A stretch of DNA of 34,231 bases, from NCBI GenBank assembly GCA_910588595.1, contig CAJUQU010000007.1:1-34231 (forward strand), given 5' to 3'. Of this stretch, positions 18,331-26,370 are shown piece by piece. The notes under the pieces are model-generated. The model searched no databases and was not told the origin of the DNA. It saw only the letters and a program-made list of their open reading frames with translations. Origin of the DNA: an uncultured Lachnospiraceae bacterium (GTDB lineage: Bacteria; Bacillota_A; Clostridia; Lachnospirales; Lachnospiraceae). Position numbers and translations under genes: made by a program. The first letter of the stretch is position 1. Each line of letters starts with the position of its first letter.

Positions 18331-19851
18331 TCACTCTGCGGAAACCACACGCCCATAATCATAGCCGCGGTCAGACTCTACATCACATCTTTGTACCTCA
18401 AAACAGACAACTGCATTTCTCCGCATCGGGAGCGTGATCTCCACATGCCCGTCCGCGCTCTCCAGCCTGCACGTCCGCACAAAAGGTTTTGCCGCCTGCT
18501 GCAGAAGCTTTTTCTGTCCGTCTGTCAGATCCGCAGGTTCCCCCAGATCATGCCACACTTTTAACGGATTGCAGGTCTCCTCGTCCACCGTCTCTGTCAG
18601 CAGGCTGTACGCACCCGCGTCCGCCGCCAGGGAGAGCACGATGCGCTTCTCCTCCCCCGCGCCCGATTCCACCGGATTCCAGCCTATGCCCAGATAGCCG
18701 CCGTCCTGCTTTCTCAGTACTACCACATCGTCGTCCTTGTAGACGCACGCCCCCTCGCTGCGCCGCAGCTTCTTGTAAAACGCAAACGTCCAGAAAGTCG
18801 GCTTGGGGATGCAGCCGTCCGCCACCAGCCCGAATCCGCCGTGAAACGGTGTGAACGGCACGCCCTGCTCCTCAAACACATCCCCGAATGTCCAGTACGA
18901 GTACGACGCGTTCCCGTCGCCGAGGCGCGACAGCTGGTGCGCGATGAACGCCGCATTCAGGTTTGTGTCGTGGATCACGCTCTTTGGCGTGTAGGAAGTG
19001 TTGAACTCCGTGATGTGGATCGGCAGACCCCTGTACTCCTCAAAAGAATCAATGATATCCCGCGAAGTCCTCAGATTGGCAAACCCATCCTCCGCGCTCA
19101 TCAGCTTCACATAGTCATAGTGCCCCGCGCGATCCGGCTGTTCGATCGTGTAGTGATGCCTGGTCACAAAATCCACCGCGATGCCGTGCTCCCTGCAGTA
19201 CTCCATGAAAGCGCGGATCCAGATCTCATCCGTGCCGCCGCAGACTGCGGGACCGCCCACGCGGAACCTGCTGTCCACCGCCTTGACCGCGTCAAACGTC
19301 TCGTGGAAGAGCCGGAAGTACTCCTGCATGTCCGCATTCTCCCAGAATCCGCACAGATTCGGCTCATTCCACACCTCGATCGGCCATGTCAGAACCTCCT
19401 GCGCACCATAACGGCTCATCAGGTGGCGCAGCAGACTCTGCACCATCTCACACCACACCCCATAATCGCGCGGCGGGGTCGTATTTCCCTTCCAGTAAAA
19501 GATCGTCTGTGTGCCGCGCGCAAGCTTCTCCGGCATGAAGCCCAGCTCCAGAAAAGGCCGCAGCCCCACACTCCTGTAAAAATCCATCACCCTGTCCAGA
19601 TATGTATAATTATACTCTACCTTCCTGACGCCGTTCTCCTCATATTCATGATATATCGCCATATCATCACAGAACAGGCCATGTCCCCTGATATGCTGAA
19701 ATCCGATCTCCGCCTGCACCAGTTTCAGCTGCTCCTGGTACTCCTGTGTCAGGGCAAGCCCCATGCGCCCTGTGCCGATGCAGAAATCCACATGATTCTC
19801 AAAAAACGCTTCCGCATTCCTGTCCACTGCAATTCTTTTTTCCTCTGGCAT
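18331..19851 (-). CDS. GH39 beta-xylosidase
   Basis: A 506-residue GH39 enzyme, the usual size for intracellular beta-xylosidases such as XynB of Bacillus and Thermoanaerobacterium. The acid/base is Glu163 in EVWNEPNL and the nucleophile Glu282 in HITEFNTSY; RGHGLFCDDMAIY near 55 and the SYWTFGDVFEEQG segment near 315 are also family hallmarks. There is no signal peptide, so it would act on imported xylo-oligosaccharides. Translation should start at ATG 19851, which has GGAGG five bases upstream; the in-frame ATG at 19863 has no ribosome site and is itself part of the purine-rich site. It is the first gene of the GH39-GH43-GH3 unit, downstream of a good promoter at 19919-19947. Confidence 0.94.
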   Translation of the reverse strand: MPEEKRIAVDRNAEAFFENHVDFCIGTGRMGLALTQEYQEQLKLVQAEIGFQHIRGHGLFCDDMAIYHEYEENGVRKVEYNYTYLDRVMDFYRSVGLRPFLELGFMPEKLARGTQTIFYWKGNTTPPRDYGVWCEMVQSLLRHLMSRYGAQEVLTWPIEVWNEPNLCGFWENADMQEYFRLFHETFDAVKAVDSRFRVGGPAVCGGTDEIWIRAFMEYCREHGIAVDFVTRHHYTIEQPDRAGHYDYVKLMSAEDGFANLRTSRDIIDSFEEYRGLPIHITEFNTSYTPKSVIHDTNLNAAFIAHQLSRLGDGNASYSYWTFGDVFEEQGVPFTPFHGGFGLVADGCIPKPTFWTFAFYKKLRRSEGACVYKDDDVVVLRKQDGGYLGIGWNPVESGAGEEKRIVLSLAADAGAYSLLTETVDEETCNPLKVWHDLGEPADLTDGQKKLLQQAAKPFVRTCRLESADGHVEITLPMRRNAVVCFEVQRCDVESDRGYDYGRVVSAE

Positions 19852-19918
19852 ACTCTCCTCCATATCGTCTGTGCGATCTTAATTGATCCAAAAACATGCT
19901 CTCTAAAAAGCTATTACC

Positions 19919-19947
19919 ATTATATTTTACAACCGCGCCAGATACAA
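19919..19947 (-). promoter_or_regulatory. Sigma-A type promoter for the GH39-GH43-GH3 unit
   Basis: On the minus strand TTGTAT (19942-19947) and TATAAT (19919-19924) are separated by exactly 17 bases. The -10 matches consensus and lies about 68 bases before the GH39 start, leaving a leader where a regulator could bind. Confidence 0.65.
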
Positions 19948-20047
19948 TGATTTTTACTCACTAAATTTTGATCTATCCTCCGATGTATTGTCCGCCAATG
20001 ATCAGAAAGCATCACAGGACCATGCACGAAAGTTTTGTTCGGAGAGA

Positions 20048-20076
20048 TTGACAAAAACGCTGCCGCGATTTAATAT
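20048..20076 (+). promoter_or_regulatory. Promoter of the TetR-CPBP-AraC operon
   Basis: TTGACA (20048-20053, perfect -35) is followed after 17 bases by TAATAT (20071-20076). An overlapping perfect TATAAT at 20076-20081 has a 22-base spacer and is less likely. The promoter sits about 48 bases before the TetR start and is divergent from the GH39 promoter. Confidence 0.65.
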
Positions 20077-20092
20077 ATAATTATCGTTATAT
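20075..20092 (+). promoter_or_regulatory. Candidate TetR operator (palindrome over the -10)
   Basis: Arms ATATAA (20075-20080) and TTATAT (20087-20092) form a 6-bp inverted repeat around TTATCG. It overlaps the -10 of the TetR promoter, the usual place for an autorepression site. A-T arms like these can occur by chance in a promoter, so this is suggestive only. Confidence 0.4.
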
Positions 20093-20123
20093 AACCCAAA
20101 TAATAAAACAGGAGGAATAAACT

Positions 20124-20693
20124 ATGCCGCCAAAACCCAGGATCACAAGAGAGATGGTTGTTGACGCTGCATTTGAGGTTGCCCGCCAGACAGGTTCAGA
20201 AAATATCAATGCAAGGACCGTATCAAAACAGCTGAACTGTTCCACACAGCCCGTTATGTACCATTTCGCGACGATCGAAGCTTTAAAAAAGGCTGCTTAT
20301 GAAAAAGCGGACAACTACCACACGCAGTATCTGATGCACATTTCGGAAACACAGAAAGATGTGTTGTCCGGGATCGGATTGAATTACATCCGCTTTGCCG
20401 TCGAAGAACCGAATCTGTTCCGTTTTCTGTTCCAATCGGGTTTCATAGCCGAAAATACGATCCTTGCAATGATCGGCTCCCCGGAACTTGTACCTGTTAT
20501 CTCCGCCGTGCAGGAAGAAACAAAGCTGAACATAAGTCAGACAAAAGAAATCTTTATGATACTTGCGATGTTCGTTCACGGATATGCCAGCATCACTGCC
20601 AACAACGCGCTGACGTATGACGAAAAACTTATATCGACATATTTAAAGCGGGTATACACAGGTGCGGTACTCGCAATACAGGAGGTAAGATAA
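20124..20693 (+). CDS. TetR-family transcriptional regulator
   Basis: A 189-residue TetR-type repressor. The N-terminal helix-turn-helix covers about residues 9-55 (TREMVVDAAFEVAR, then NARTVSKQLNCS and the recognition-helix region PVMYHFATIEALKKAA). The rest is the helical ligand and dimerisation domain. The ATG follows AGGAGG at seven bases. The gene leads a plus-strand operon with a CPBP protease (one base after the stop) and an AraC regulator. A palindrome over its own -10 suggests autoregulation. The ligand cannot be read from sequence. It could be specific to the membrane protease rather than the xylan genes. Confidence 0.93.
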   Translation: MPPKPRITREMVVDAAFEVARQTGSENINARTVSKQLNCSTQPVMYHFATIEALKKAAYEKADNYHTQYLMHISETQKDVLSGIGLNYIRFAVEEPNLFRFLFQSGFIAENTILAMIGSPELVPVISAVQEETKLNISQTKEIFMILAMFVHGYASITANNALTYDEKLISTYLKRVYTGAVLAIQEVR

Positions 20694-20694
20694 C

Positions 20695-21378
20695 ATGCGT
20701 AGTTTAACGAAGACAGACCGGAGCACTGTCCTCACAGTCGCCGGTCTGACCACAATGATCCTGCTGACTATGACAAAAGTGATACCGTCGACACAGATCG
20801 CCGGGTACGGCGTGTTTGTCGGTATCGCGTTCTTCTTCATCACAGAAGCCGCTGCAAAAACACGGGACGCTGATTCGGGACTGCGTTTCAGTACGATCCC
20901 TGCGGATATCCGGAAACCGGGCGTGATGCTCTGGACGCTGCTGCCGACGGTGAGCGCTATCGCGACACTTATTGTGGGAGATCTGATCTTCGGCGGAGCT
21001 TTTGTCTCCCACGTGCTGGGACGGACAAGTTCCATGCTGTCCTTCAATAAGATACCGCTGCTGATCGGTCAGGTGATCCTTGCAGCATGGGGCGAAGAGA
21101 TCGCGTTCCGCGGATTTTTCGTCGGAAAAGCCATGAAAATATTCCCGTTCTGGCTCTGCGCCGCGGTATCGTCCATTGTCTTTGCGGCTGGTCACATTGC
21201 GCCAGGAGACGCTGGTCTTGTGCTTTATGATGTGGCTGGAATCTTCATCGACAGTGTACTCTATGCGATCGTTTATCGCAAATCCGGCAACTGCATGATC
21301 AGCACGATCTCCCACATTTTGAGCAATGGGATCGCCATCGCTTCCACTTTGATCTTTTTTATGGAGGAGTTTATATGA
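20695..21378 (+). CDS. CPBP/CAAX-type intramembrane metalloprotease
   Basis: A 227-residue membrane protein with six or seven hydrophobic helices and the CPBP (Abi, PF02517-type) motifs: Glu134-Glu135 and Arg139 in GEEIAFRG, His167 in AAGHIAPG and His207 in ISHILSN. In bacteria this family includes bacteriocin-immunity and regulator-processing proteases, and most members have no known substrate. ATG at 20695 follows GGAGG and begins one base after the TetR stop. Its own stop overlaps the AraC start (ATGA), so all three are likely translated together. A protease between two regulators hints at a membrane-to-regulator signal, but that is inference. Confidence 0.92.
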   Translation: MRSLTKTDRSTVLTVAGLTTMILLTMTKVIPSTQIAGYGVFVGIAFFFITEAAAKTRDADSGLRFSTIPADIRKPGVMLWTLLPTVSAIATLIVGDLIFGGAFVSHVLGRTSSMLSFNKIPLLIGQVILAAWGEEIAFRGFFVGKAMKIFPFWLCAAVSSIVFAAGHIAPGDAGLVLYDVAGIFIDSVLYAIVYRKSGNCMISTISHILSNGIAIASTLIFFMEEFI

Positions 21379-22193
21379 ATTATATCTATTTTACCGGCTA
21401 CGATGCCGAGCACACCAGCGATTTTGTGTTTGACATCACAGAAGGTTACAACTGCCACCTCCTTCTGATCACCCACACGCCCGCGCGCTTCCGCATCGGC
21501 GAAACAACGGAGGAGTACCCCGCACACTGCGCCATGCTCTACACGCCCCACACACCTATCTGGTACAGCGCCAGCACAGACAGCTACAGCGATGACTGGG
21601 TGCGCTTCTCGTCGGACGAGACTTTCGTGAAAAGCTTTCCGCAGACCAACCGCCCCTTTCCGATCTCGGATCCGGAATACTGCCACAACCTCATGCAGCT
21701 GCTCACCTGGGAAACCTCCCTGTGGACAGGCGCTTCCCGCTCCTGCAACCACGCCAGGGCAGAGGCCTGCACAGACCAGTCAGACGGCAATGACAACGCA
21801 GTCATTGCCCAGCTGCTGCGCATCCTGTTCCTGAAACTGCGCGATGATGCACTGCACCACGCCGTGTCCTCGCGCGACCATGACCTCCTGATGCTGCGCC
21901 GCCAGATATCCAACACCCCGGAACTTCCATGGACCATCCGCAAAATGGCAGAGCAGCTGCATATCAGCCCTGGGCATCTGCAGCTGCTCTACAAACAGCA
22001 GTTTGGTATATCCTGTATGGACGACGTGATCGACTTTCGTCTCCGCAAGGCAAAAGATCTGCTCGCATACACAGAGCAGAGCATCGCAGAGATCGCAGAA
22101 CAGTGCGGCTACAAAAACATCGAACACTTCTGCCGCCAGTTCCGCAAGAACACTGACACTACGCCCGGAAGATTCAGGAACGATCTGCGATGA
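21375..22193 (+). CDS. AraC-family transcriptional regulator
   Basis: A 272-residue AraC/XylS-type activator. The N-terminal cupin-like sensor covers about residues 1-120 (GYNCHLLLITHTPARF and a YPAHCAMLYTPHTP segment typical of sugar-sensing AraC proteins). The C-terminal pair of helix-turn-helices covers about 172-270, with MAEQLHISPGHLQLLYKQQFG and the second-helix stretch IAEIAEQCGYKNIEHFCRQFRK. The start overlaps the CPBP stop. It lies between two xylan gene blocks and ends six bases from the convergent GH8 stop, so it is the best candidate for controlling the locus. Its GC-rich composition matches the xylan genes. Confidence 0.93.
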   Translation: MNYIYFTGYDAEHTSDFVFDITEGYNCHLLLITHTPARFRIGETTEEYPAHCAMLYTPHTPIWYSASTDSYSDDWVRFSSDETFVKSFPQTNRPFPISDPEYCHNLMQLLTWETSLWTGASRSCNHARAEACTDQSDGNDNAVIAQLLRILFLKLRDDALHHAVSSRDHDLLMLRRQISNTPELPWTIRKMAEQLHISPGHLQLLYKQQFGISCMDDVIDFRLRKAKDLLAYTEQSIAEIAEQCGYKNIEHFCRQFRKNTDTTPGRFRNDLR

Positions 22194-22199
22194 CCTCGA

Positions 22200-23330
22200 T
22201 CACCAGATCCGGTAATTCCCGCTCAGTGCCAGAAATGCAAAGAAATACAGACAATTGTCATAATAGCGCCGCTCGCCTGTGCGCATGGGCATCTTCCAAA
22301 AACGCTCCACCCACTCCCTGCTGCAGTCCGTGGTGGCAGCAAGCGTCGACATCGCCACAGTCGCCGGGATCGCCACCGGATGGAGCGCCCACTCCTGCGC
22401 TATGCTACCGTCTATCTCATAGACGTGGTATGTATCTTCTCTGCCAGCCTCGAGCAGAAACTCCTGGATCGCCTGCGCCGCATGGCACTGTCCCTCATCC
22501 TTCCCAAACCACTCATAGTCCAGCCCGATATTTGCCACGGTGCGGTACGAGTCGCTGTAGAACCAGTCGTGCCGATCCTGCGTCCAGGGGAGCTTCCTGC
22601 GAAACGGGCTTCCGTCAAACTCGGCGTACTCCGCAGAAAATCCTGTCTTCTCATGACATGCTTTCGCCAGATACCGGCGACTCTCAACCGCTGCACGCTC
22701 CCAGAATGCCCTGTCCTCCTCATACGCCCACAGCGCAAACAGCTCATAAAAATGAGGCAGATGATATGACGGATCCGTGAAATCGATCCCCGGCACGAAC
22801 AGTATCTGATAATTGTCCCTGTTCCACATCGGCACGCCGGTTCTGCCGTTCTCGCCTTTGTGCAGGCACGCCCGCAGGATCTCTCTCGCCTCGTGGGAAT
22901 AGTTGAAAATACCTTCCCCGTCCCCCCATCTGTTCGATGCGAAGAAGAGCGCCATCGCGAAGAACTCCTCGCCGTCCGGTGCCGGGCTGTCCGCATTTTT
23001 CGTGCCGTCCGTCGCGCAGGACCACGCAAAATACCCCTCGTGGAAACCGTCCTCCATCCACATATAAGTCTTTACCCACTTCCAGAGCCGGTCAAACTCC
23101 TCGCGCATGTCAAGCTGCACACAGATCATCATGCCGTATGACATGCCCTCCGTGCGGGCGTCATTGTTGCCCGTGTCCATGATGTATGCCATGTCGTCGC
23201 CCACCGGATAGTAGACGCGCTCGTCCTCTTTTCCATAAAAATAAAAATCTCTGATCTCCTCAAGACGCGCTTTTATCTGCGCCTGCTCGATTCCGATCTC
23301 TGCAAATACATTGCGGTATTGTGTCTTCAT
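22200..23330 (-). CDS. GH8 reducing-end xylose-releasing exo-oligoxylanase (Rex-like)
   Basis: A 376-residue GH8 enzyme, the same size class as the Rex enzyme of Bacillus halodurans, which removes xylose from the reducing end of xylo-oligosaccharides. The acid is Glu61 in DARTEGMSYG, and the Asp260 in FYSDSYR matches the Rex-type base. The APDGEEFFAMAL segment near 118 carries a conserved Asp of the (alpha/alpha)6 barrel. There is no signal peptide, so it acts inside the cell. ATG at 23330 follows AAAGGA. Its stop is six bases from the convergent AraC stop with no clear terminator between them. GH8 also includes cellulases and chitosanases; the Rex call rests on the motifs, length and xylan context. 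Confidence 0.91.
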   Translation of the reverse strand: MKTQYRNVFAEIGIEQAQIKARLEEIRDFYFYGKEDERVYYPVGDDMAYIMDTGNNDARTEGMSYGMMICVQLDMREEFDRLWKWVKTYMWMEDGFHEGYFAWSCATDGTKNADSPAPDGEEFFAMALFFASNRWGDGEGIFNYSHEAREILRACLHKGENGRTGVPMWNRDNYQILFVPGIDFTDPSYHLPHFYELFALWAYEEDRAFWERAAVESRRYLAKACHEKTGFSAEYAEFDGSPFRRKLPWTQDRHDWFYSDSYRTVANIGLDYEWFGKDEGQCHAAQAIQEFLLEAGREDTYHVYEIDGSIAQEWALHPVAIPATVAMSTLAATTDCSREWVERFWKMPMRTGERRYYDNCLYFFAFLALSGNYRIW

Positions 23331-23446
23331 GATTCATTCCTTTCCTCATAACATAGTGATTTCCTACAGATCTTTACAGTAATACCCTTTCATTGTATGC
23401 CCGCCCTGGGTGAAAGGCTACTCAAAAACTGCTCTCTTCTTCTCAT

Positions 23447-24904
23447 TTAATCCATTACTATTTTCAACACGACCGGATACTCCGATCTGACGGACTCTGT
23501 ATGGATATGTAACCCTTTGTCATCGCGGCTGAATGCCGGTCTTTCATCAAAACCCAGCACACTGACATCTCTGATCATCCCGCAGAATTGTGACAGCTTC
23601 CCTAAACTTTCAATCGTCACACTGCCATCTGCAGGATATTTCATCACAGCGGCATACAGGCAGCCATGGTTCACGGTGAAGCGGATATCCTTCTCGGTAT
23701 AGTTCCTATCCTCATTATCCGTAAACTGTCCCTCCTGAATCCTCGTCGGTCCCTCCGAGGACTGACGCCACACTTTCGCACCGTAGACTGCCTCTTTGTT
23801 TGTCCTGAGCCATCTGCCAATTTCCATCAAAATGCTTCTGTCCTCATCGGAAAACGTACCATCCGCTTTGGGTCCGACATTTAAGAGCAGTCTGCCATTT
23901 TTGCTCACGATATCAATGAGGTCGCAGATGATCGCACCTGGTTTCTTGTAGCTGTTATTCTCAGTGTAACACCACGAATTCTTGGCTATGGCTGTATCGG
24001 TCTGCCAGATGAAAGGCTTCACATCCGCAAACTGCCCGCGCTCGATGTCCACCACGGCTGTCCCAAACATGAATGCATCGTGCTTGTAATTGATGACTCC
24101 GCCGCCCCACTCACCTGCGCGGTTATAGTAATACGCCGCAAATTTTCTCAGATACGGTTTCACTGCACTGTGCTGGATCCACCAGTCAAAATAAACGATC
24201 CGCGGCTGAAATCTGTCCACGATCTCACAGCAGCGCACAAGCCAGTCCTCCAGATACTCCTGCGACGGTTCGGGACTTGAAAACAGATCCTGGAGGTCAG
24301 AGGGCTCCGGCATCGCCGGATAATAAAAATCACCGTACTTCTCGCTGTCGGTTATATCGCTCTCAAACTCCCTGCCGTGCCCCATAAAGAACCAGTGTTC
24401 GGCTCTGTGTGACGATGCTCCGTTAATGATGCCGCGTTTTTTTGCCGCTTCTGAAAGTTCACCGACGATATCTCTTCTGGGTCCCATCTCATAGGCATTC
24501 CATTTTGAGATCTCACTTTTGTACATCTGAAAACCGTCATGATGTTCCGCAACAGGAACGATATACTGCGCGCCTGCGCTCTGAAACAAGTCAAGCCATT
24601 CATCCGCACTGAATTTCTCAGCCTTGAACAGGGGGATAAAATCCTTGTAGCCAAAATCTTTGTGCGCACCGTAAGTCCTGAGATGATGCTCGTATTCCTC
24701 CGATCCCTGTATATACATATTGCGTGAATACCATTCGTTGCCAAACGCGGGAACACTGTACACGCCCCAATGGATAAAGATCCCGAACTTACTGTCGGCA
24801 TACCAGTCCGGAACCCGGTACGCGGAAAGCGACTCCCACGTATCCTTATATTCTCCCTTTTCGATCACTTCATCAATATTCTGTAAATATTTTTTAATAT
24901 CCAC
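23447..24904 (-). CDS. GH29 alpha-L-fucosidase
   Basis: A 485-residue GH29 enzyme with no signal peptide. The N-terminal barrel shows FGIFIHWGVYSVPAF near 40, the substrate-pocket VAEHHDGFQMY near 118 and the nucleophile Asp240 in VYFDWW. LLLNVGPKADGTFS near 342 is another family hallmark, and a C-terminal beta-sandwich follows. The start is GTG at 24904 with AAGGAG nine bases upstream. It precedes GH8 by 116 bases and may share its transcript. Fucose is not a usual xylan branch. It may serve fucosylated xyloglucan or plant or host glycans, which would fit with the GH31 enzyme; this is inference. Confidence 0.92.
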   Translation of the reverse strand: MDIKKYLQNIDEVIEKGEYKDTWESLSAYRVPDWYADSKFGIFIHWGVYSVPAFGNEWYSRNMYIQGSEEYEHHLRTYGAHKDFGYKDFIPLFKAEKFSADEWLDLFQSAGAQYIVPVAEHHDGFQMYKSEISKWNAYEMGPRRDIVGELSEAAKKRGIINGASSHRAEHWFFMGHGREFESDITDSEKYGDFYYPAMPEPSDLQDLFSSPEPSQEYLEDWLVRCCEIVDRFQPRIVYFDWWIQHSAVKPYLRKFAAYYYNRAGEWGGGVINYKHDAFMFGTAVVDIERGQFADVKPFIWQTDTAIAKNSWCYTENNSYKKPGAIICDLIDIVSKNGRLLLNVGPKADGTFSDEDRSILMEIGRWLRTNKEAVYGAKVWRQSSEGPTRIQEGQFTDNEDRNYTEKDIRFTVNHGCLYAAVMKYPADGSVTIESLGKLSQFCGMIRDVSVLGFDERPAFSRDDKGLHIHTESVRSEYPVVLKIVMD

Positions 24905-24934
24905 TAATTTTACTCCTTCCTCTCCAACCGCACA

Positions 24935-25451
24935 TCACAGGATCACATTGATCATGCCGTCCTCCGACACGACCACCGCAAGACAGATATCCTTGGAAAA
25001 GCAGCTTCTCACCAGAGTGCCTGTGTAGTTCCTCCAGGAGCGCCATATCATAAAACTTCGGCACCAGCTCCTCCAGTATGATCCGTGCCATGATGGTGTT
25101 GGCCTCACAAGCTGTCCCCCACGCCATGACCCAGTACAGTTTCTTCCTGCTCTTGTCAGAACCTTCCCTGTGATCGGCAGTCTCGGCAGACTTCGCATGA
25201 CAATACCGCAGTCCGTTCGCACCTGCAAGTCCCCGCGCAATGTCTTCGTCCACTTCCTCCACGACAGGAAAGTACACACACTCGTCGCATCCTGCTGTAT
25301 CTGTCTTCTCCTGGAACAGGAACAAAAACATCTGATAATCAGGACTGCAGTGCGTGAAATGCCTGCGCATCAGCTGGCGCATCGCATTGTTCAGGTGGGT
25401 AGACTCTGCCAACTGTTCAAATTCTTTATCCCTGAGTCTGAATGGTTTCAT
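24935..25451 (-). pseudogene. Unrecognised small conserved-looking protein with a single-base frameshift
   Basis: I do not recognise the family. From an ATG at 25451 the frame MKPFRLRDKEFEQLAE... reads plausibly to about residue 150, then becomes an unlikely Gly/Arg/Cys-rich tail that runs into the start of GH29 (stop at 24894). The next frame reads a natural C-terminus, SKDICLAVVVSEDGMINVIL, with a stop at 24935. Removing one base from the A4 run at 24997-25000 (T4 in the gene) joins the two into about 171 residues with ...GEKLLSKDIC at the join. The N-terminal half has a HxCxPD-like stretch and two more cysteines. Either an assembly or sequencing error or a real frameshift explains this. 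It lies between GH29 and the NifX-like gene, 59 bases from the latter. Confidence 0.6.
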
Positions 25452-25510
25452 GGTATTCTCCCCGATCTGTTCCGCTCATCACTCGTTTGCACTGATTTAT
25501 GATTCCTGTT

Positions 25511-25915
25511 TTATGATCTGATGTCACACCCTCCATTCCCGGCACAGTCATGGTGGTTCTCTCCACAGTGATGTCCTTCCCCGTGATGGTCACAATGGAC
25601 ATCCGGTTCGAATGTGAGTTCCCCGGCAAGCAGCTGGTTCACCGCTTCATCTGCACTGCCGGACACTCCGCCGTAAAGCCGGATTCCTGCATCCGCCAAC
25701 GCAGCCTGTGCGCCAGCCCCGATCCCGCCGCAGATCAGCGTATCTACTTTCTGTTCAGAGAGCCATCCAGCCAGGGCTCCATGACCATTTCCCTCCGTGT
25801 CCAAAACCTGCGTGCATGCGACCTCCCCATGTTCAATGTCATAGATCTTAAACTGTTGTGTGTGCCCAAAATGTTGGAATACGCTTCCATTTTCATATGT
25901 AACCGCAATTTTCAT
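25511..25915 (-). CDS. NifX/NifB-C-type dinitrogenase cofactor-binding domain protein with His/Cys-rich tail
   Basis: A 134-residue protein. Residues 1-105 fit the NifX/NifY/NifB C-terminal fold (start MKIAVTYENGSVFQHFG, then KVDTLICGGIGAGAQAAL near 65). Members of this fold bind iron-molybdenum cofactor precursors in nitrogen fixers. Elsewhere, as here without nif genes, they are stand-alone Fe-S or metal-binding proteins of unknown role. The last 25 residues are a metal-binding tail with five or more His and four Cys (HCDHHGEGHHCGENHHDC). ATG at 25915 follows AGGGAG; the in-frame upstream codons lack a ribosome site. It is followed by the frameshifted small gene. Confidence 0.88.
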   Translation of the reverse strand: MKIAVTYENGSVFQHFGHTQQFKIYDIEHGEVACTQVLDTEGNGHGALAGWLSEQKVDTLICGGIGAGAQAALADAGIRLYGGVSGSADEAVNQLLAGELTFEPDVHCDHHGEGHHCGENHHDCAGNGGCDIRS

Positions 25916-26370
25916 GATACTGTCTCCCTTTCTCGCCGGCTCCCGCCGCAATTTTTGTCCGTGCCCTTTCATTCGTTTCCATAAGATGATATTATGATAA
26001 CTCAAATTATTACCAGATTCAAGAGCGGGATTCCAATATCATTTTATATCTCTCCCGCTGCGCTCCATACGGACCAAAATTAGCGTTGTGAACTGCCTGT
26101 TTCGCACCATTGTACTGTCTAAATAAAAATGCCGCATTAGTACTATGGCGAATCGTACAGCTGTGTTATCCTAGAGCGTGTTTGAAAAATGCTCTAGTCA
26201 AAACAGTTAGGGATCGTCTGAGGCATCACCTGCGGCATCGCCTGCGTCATCGCCTGCGGCGAGTGACAAAATTATTGATTTACCTGATATTATTTGATAT
26301 AATTACCAACATCAATCAATGACAATGCACATACAAAAATCATGAAAAACTGATATGGAGGATATTCGAT
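25916..26370. other. 455-base spacer with hairpins and a short tandem repeat, no gene
   Basis: Between the divergent NifX-like and membrane-protein genes I find no credible coding sequence. It holds a 7-bp inverted repeat AGCGGGA/TCCCGCT (26024-26030 and 26053-26059), a 7-bp hairpin CTAGAGC/GCTCTAG around 26170-26200 and three 12-base tandem repeats at 26223-26258. The last 90 bases are AT-rich and should hold the promoter of the membrane-protein gene. The mosaic look suggests one or more decayed interspersed elements. Confidence 0.5.
26223..26258 (+). repeat. Three 12-base tandem repeats
   Basis: The units GCATCACCTGCG, GCATCGCCTGCG and TCATCGCCTGCG follow each other without gaps, differing by one base each. 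They are followed by GGCGAGTGAC, which can pair back with GTCATCGCC of the third unit. The block is GC-rich inside an AT-rich spacer. No open reading frame with a ribosome site uses it. Confidence 0.85.

Noticed and set aside
20283..20579. Minus-strand frame opposite the TetR gene
   Set aside because: Antisense to a clear TetR gene; no ribosome site or domain.
26110..26322. 70-codon plus-strand frame with an Arg-His-Leu repeat
   Set aside because: The repeat text comes from the 12-base tandem repeats; there is no ribosome site and no protein-like sequence outside the repeat.
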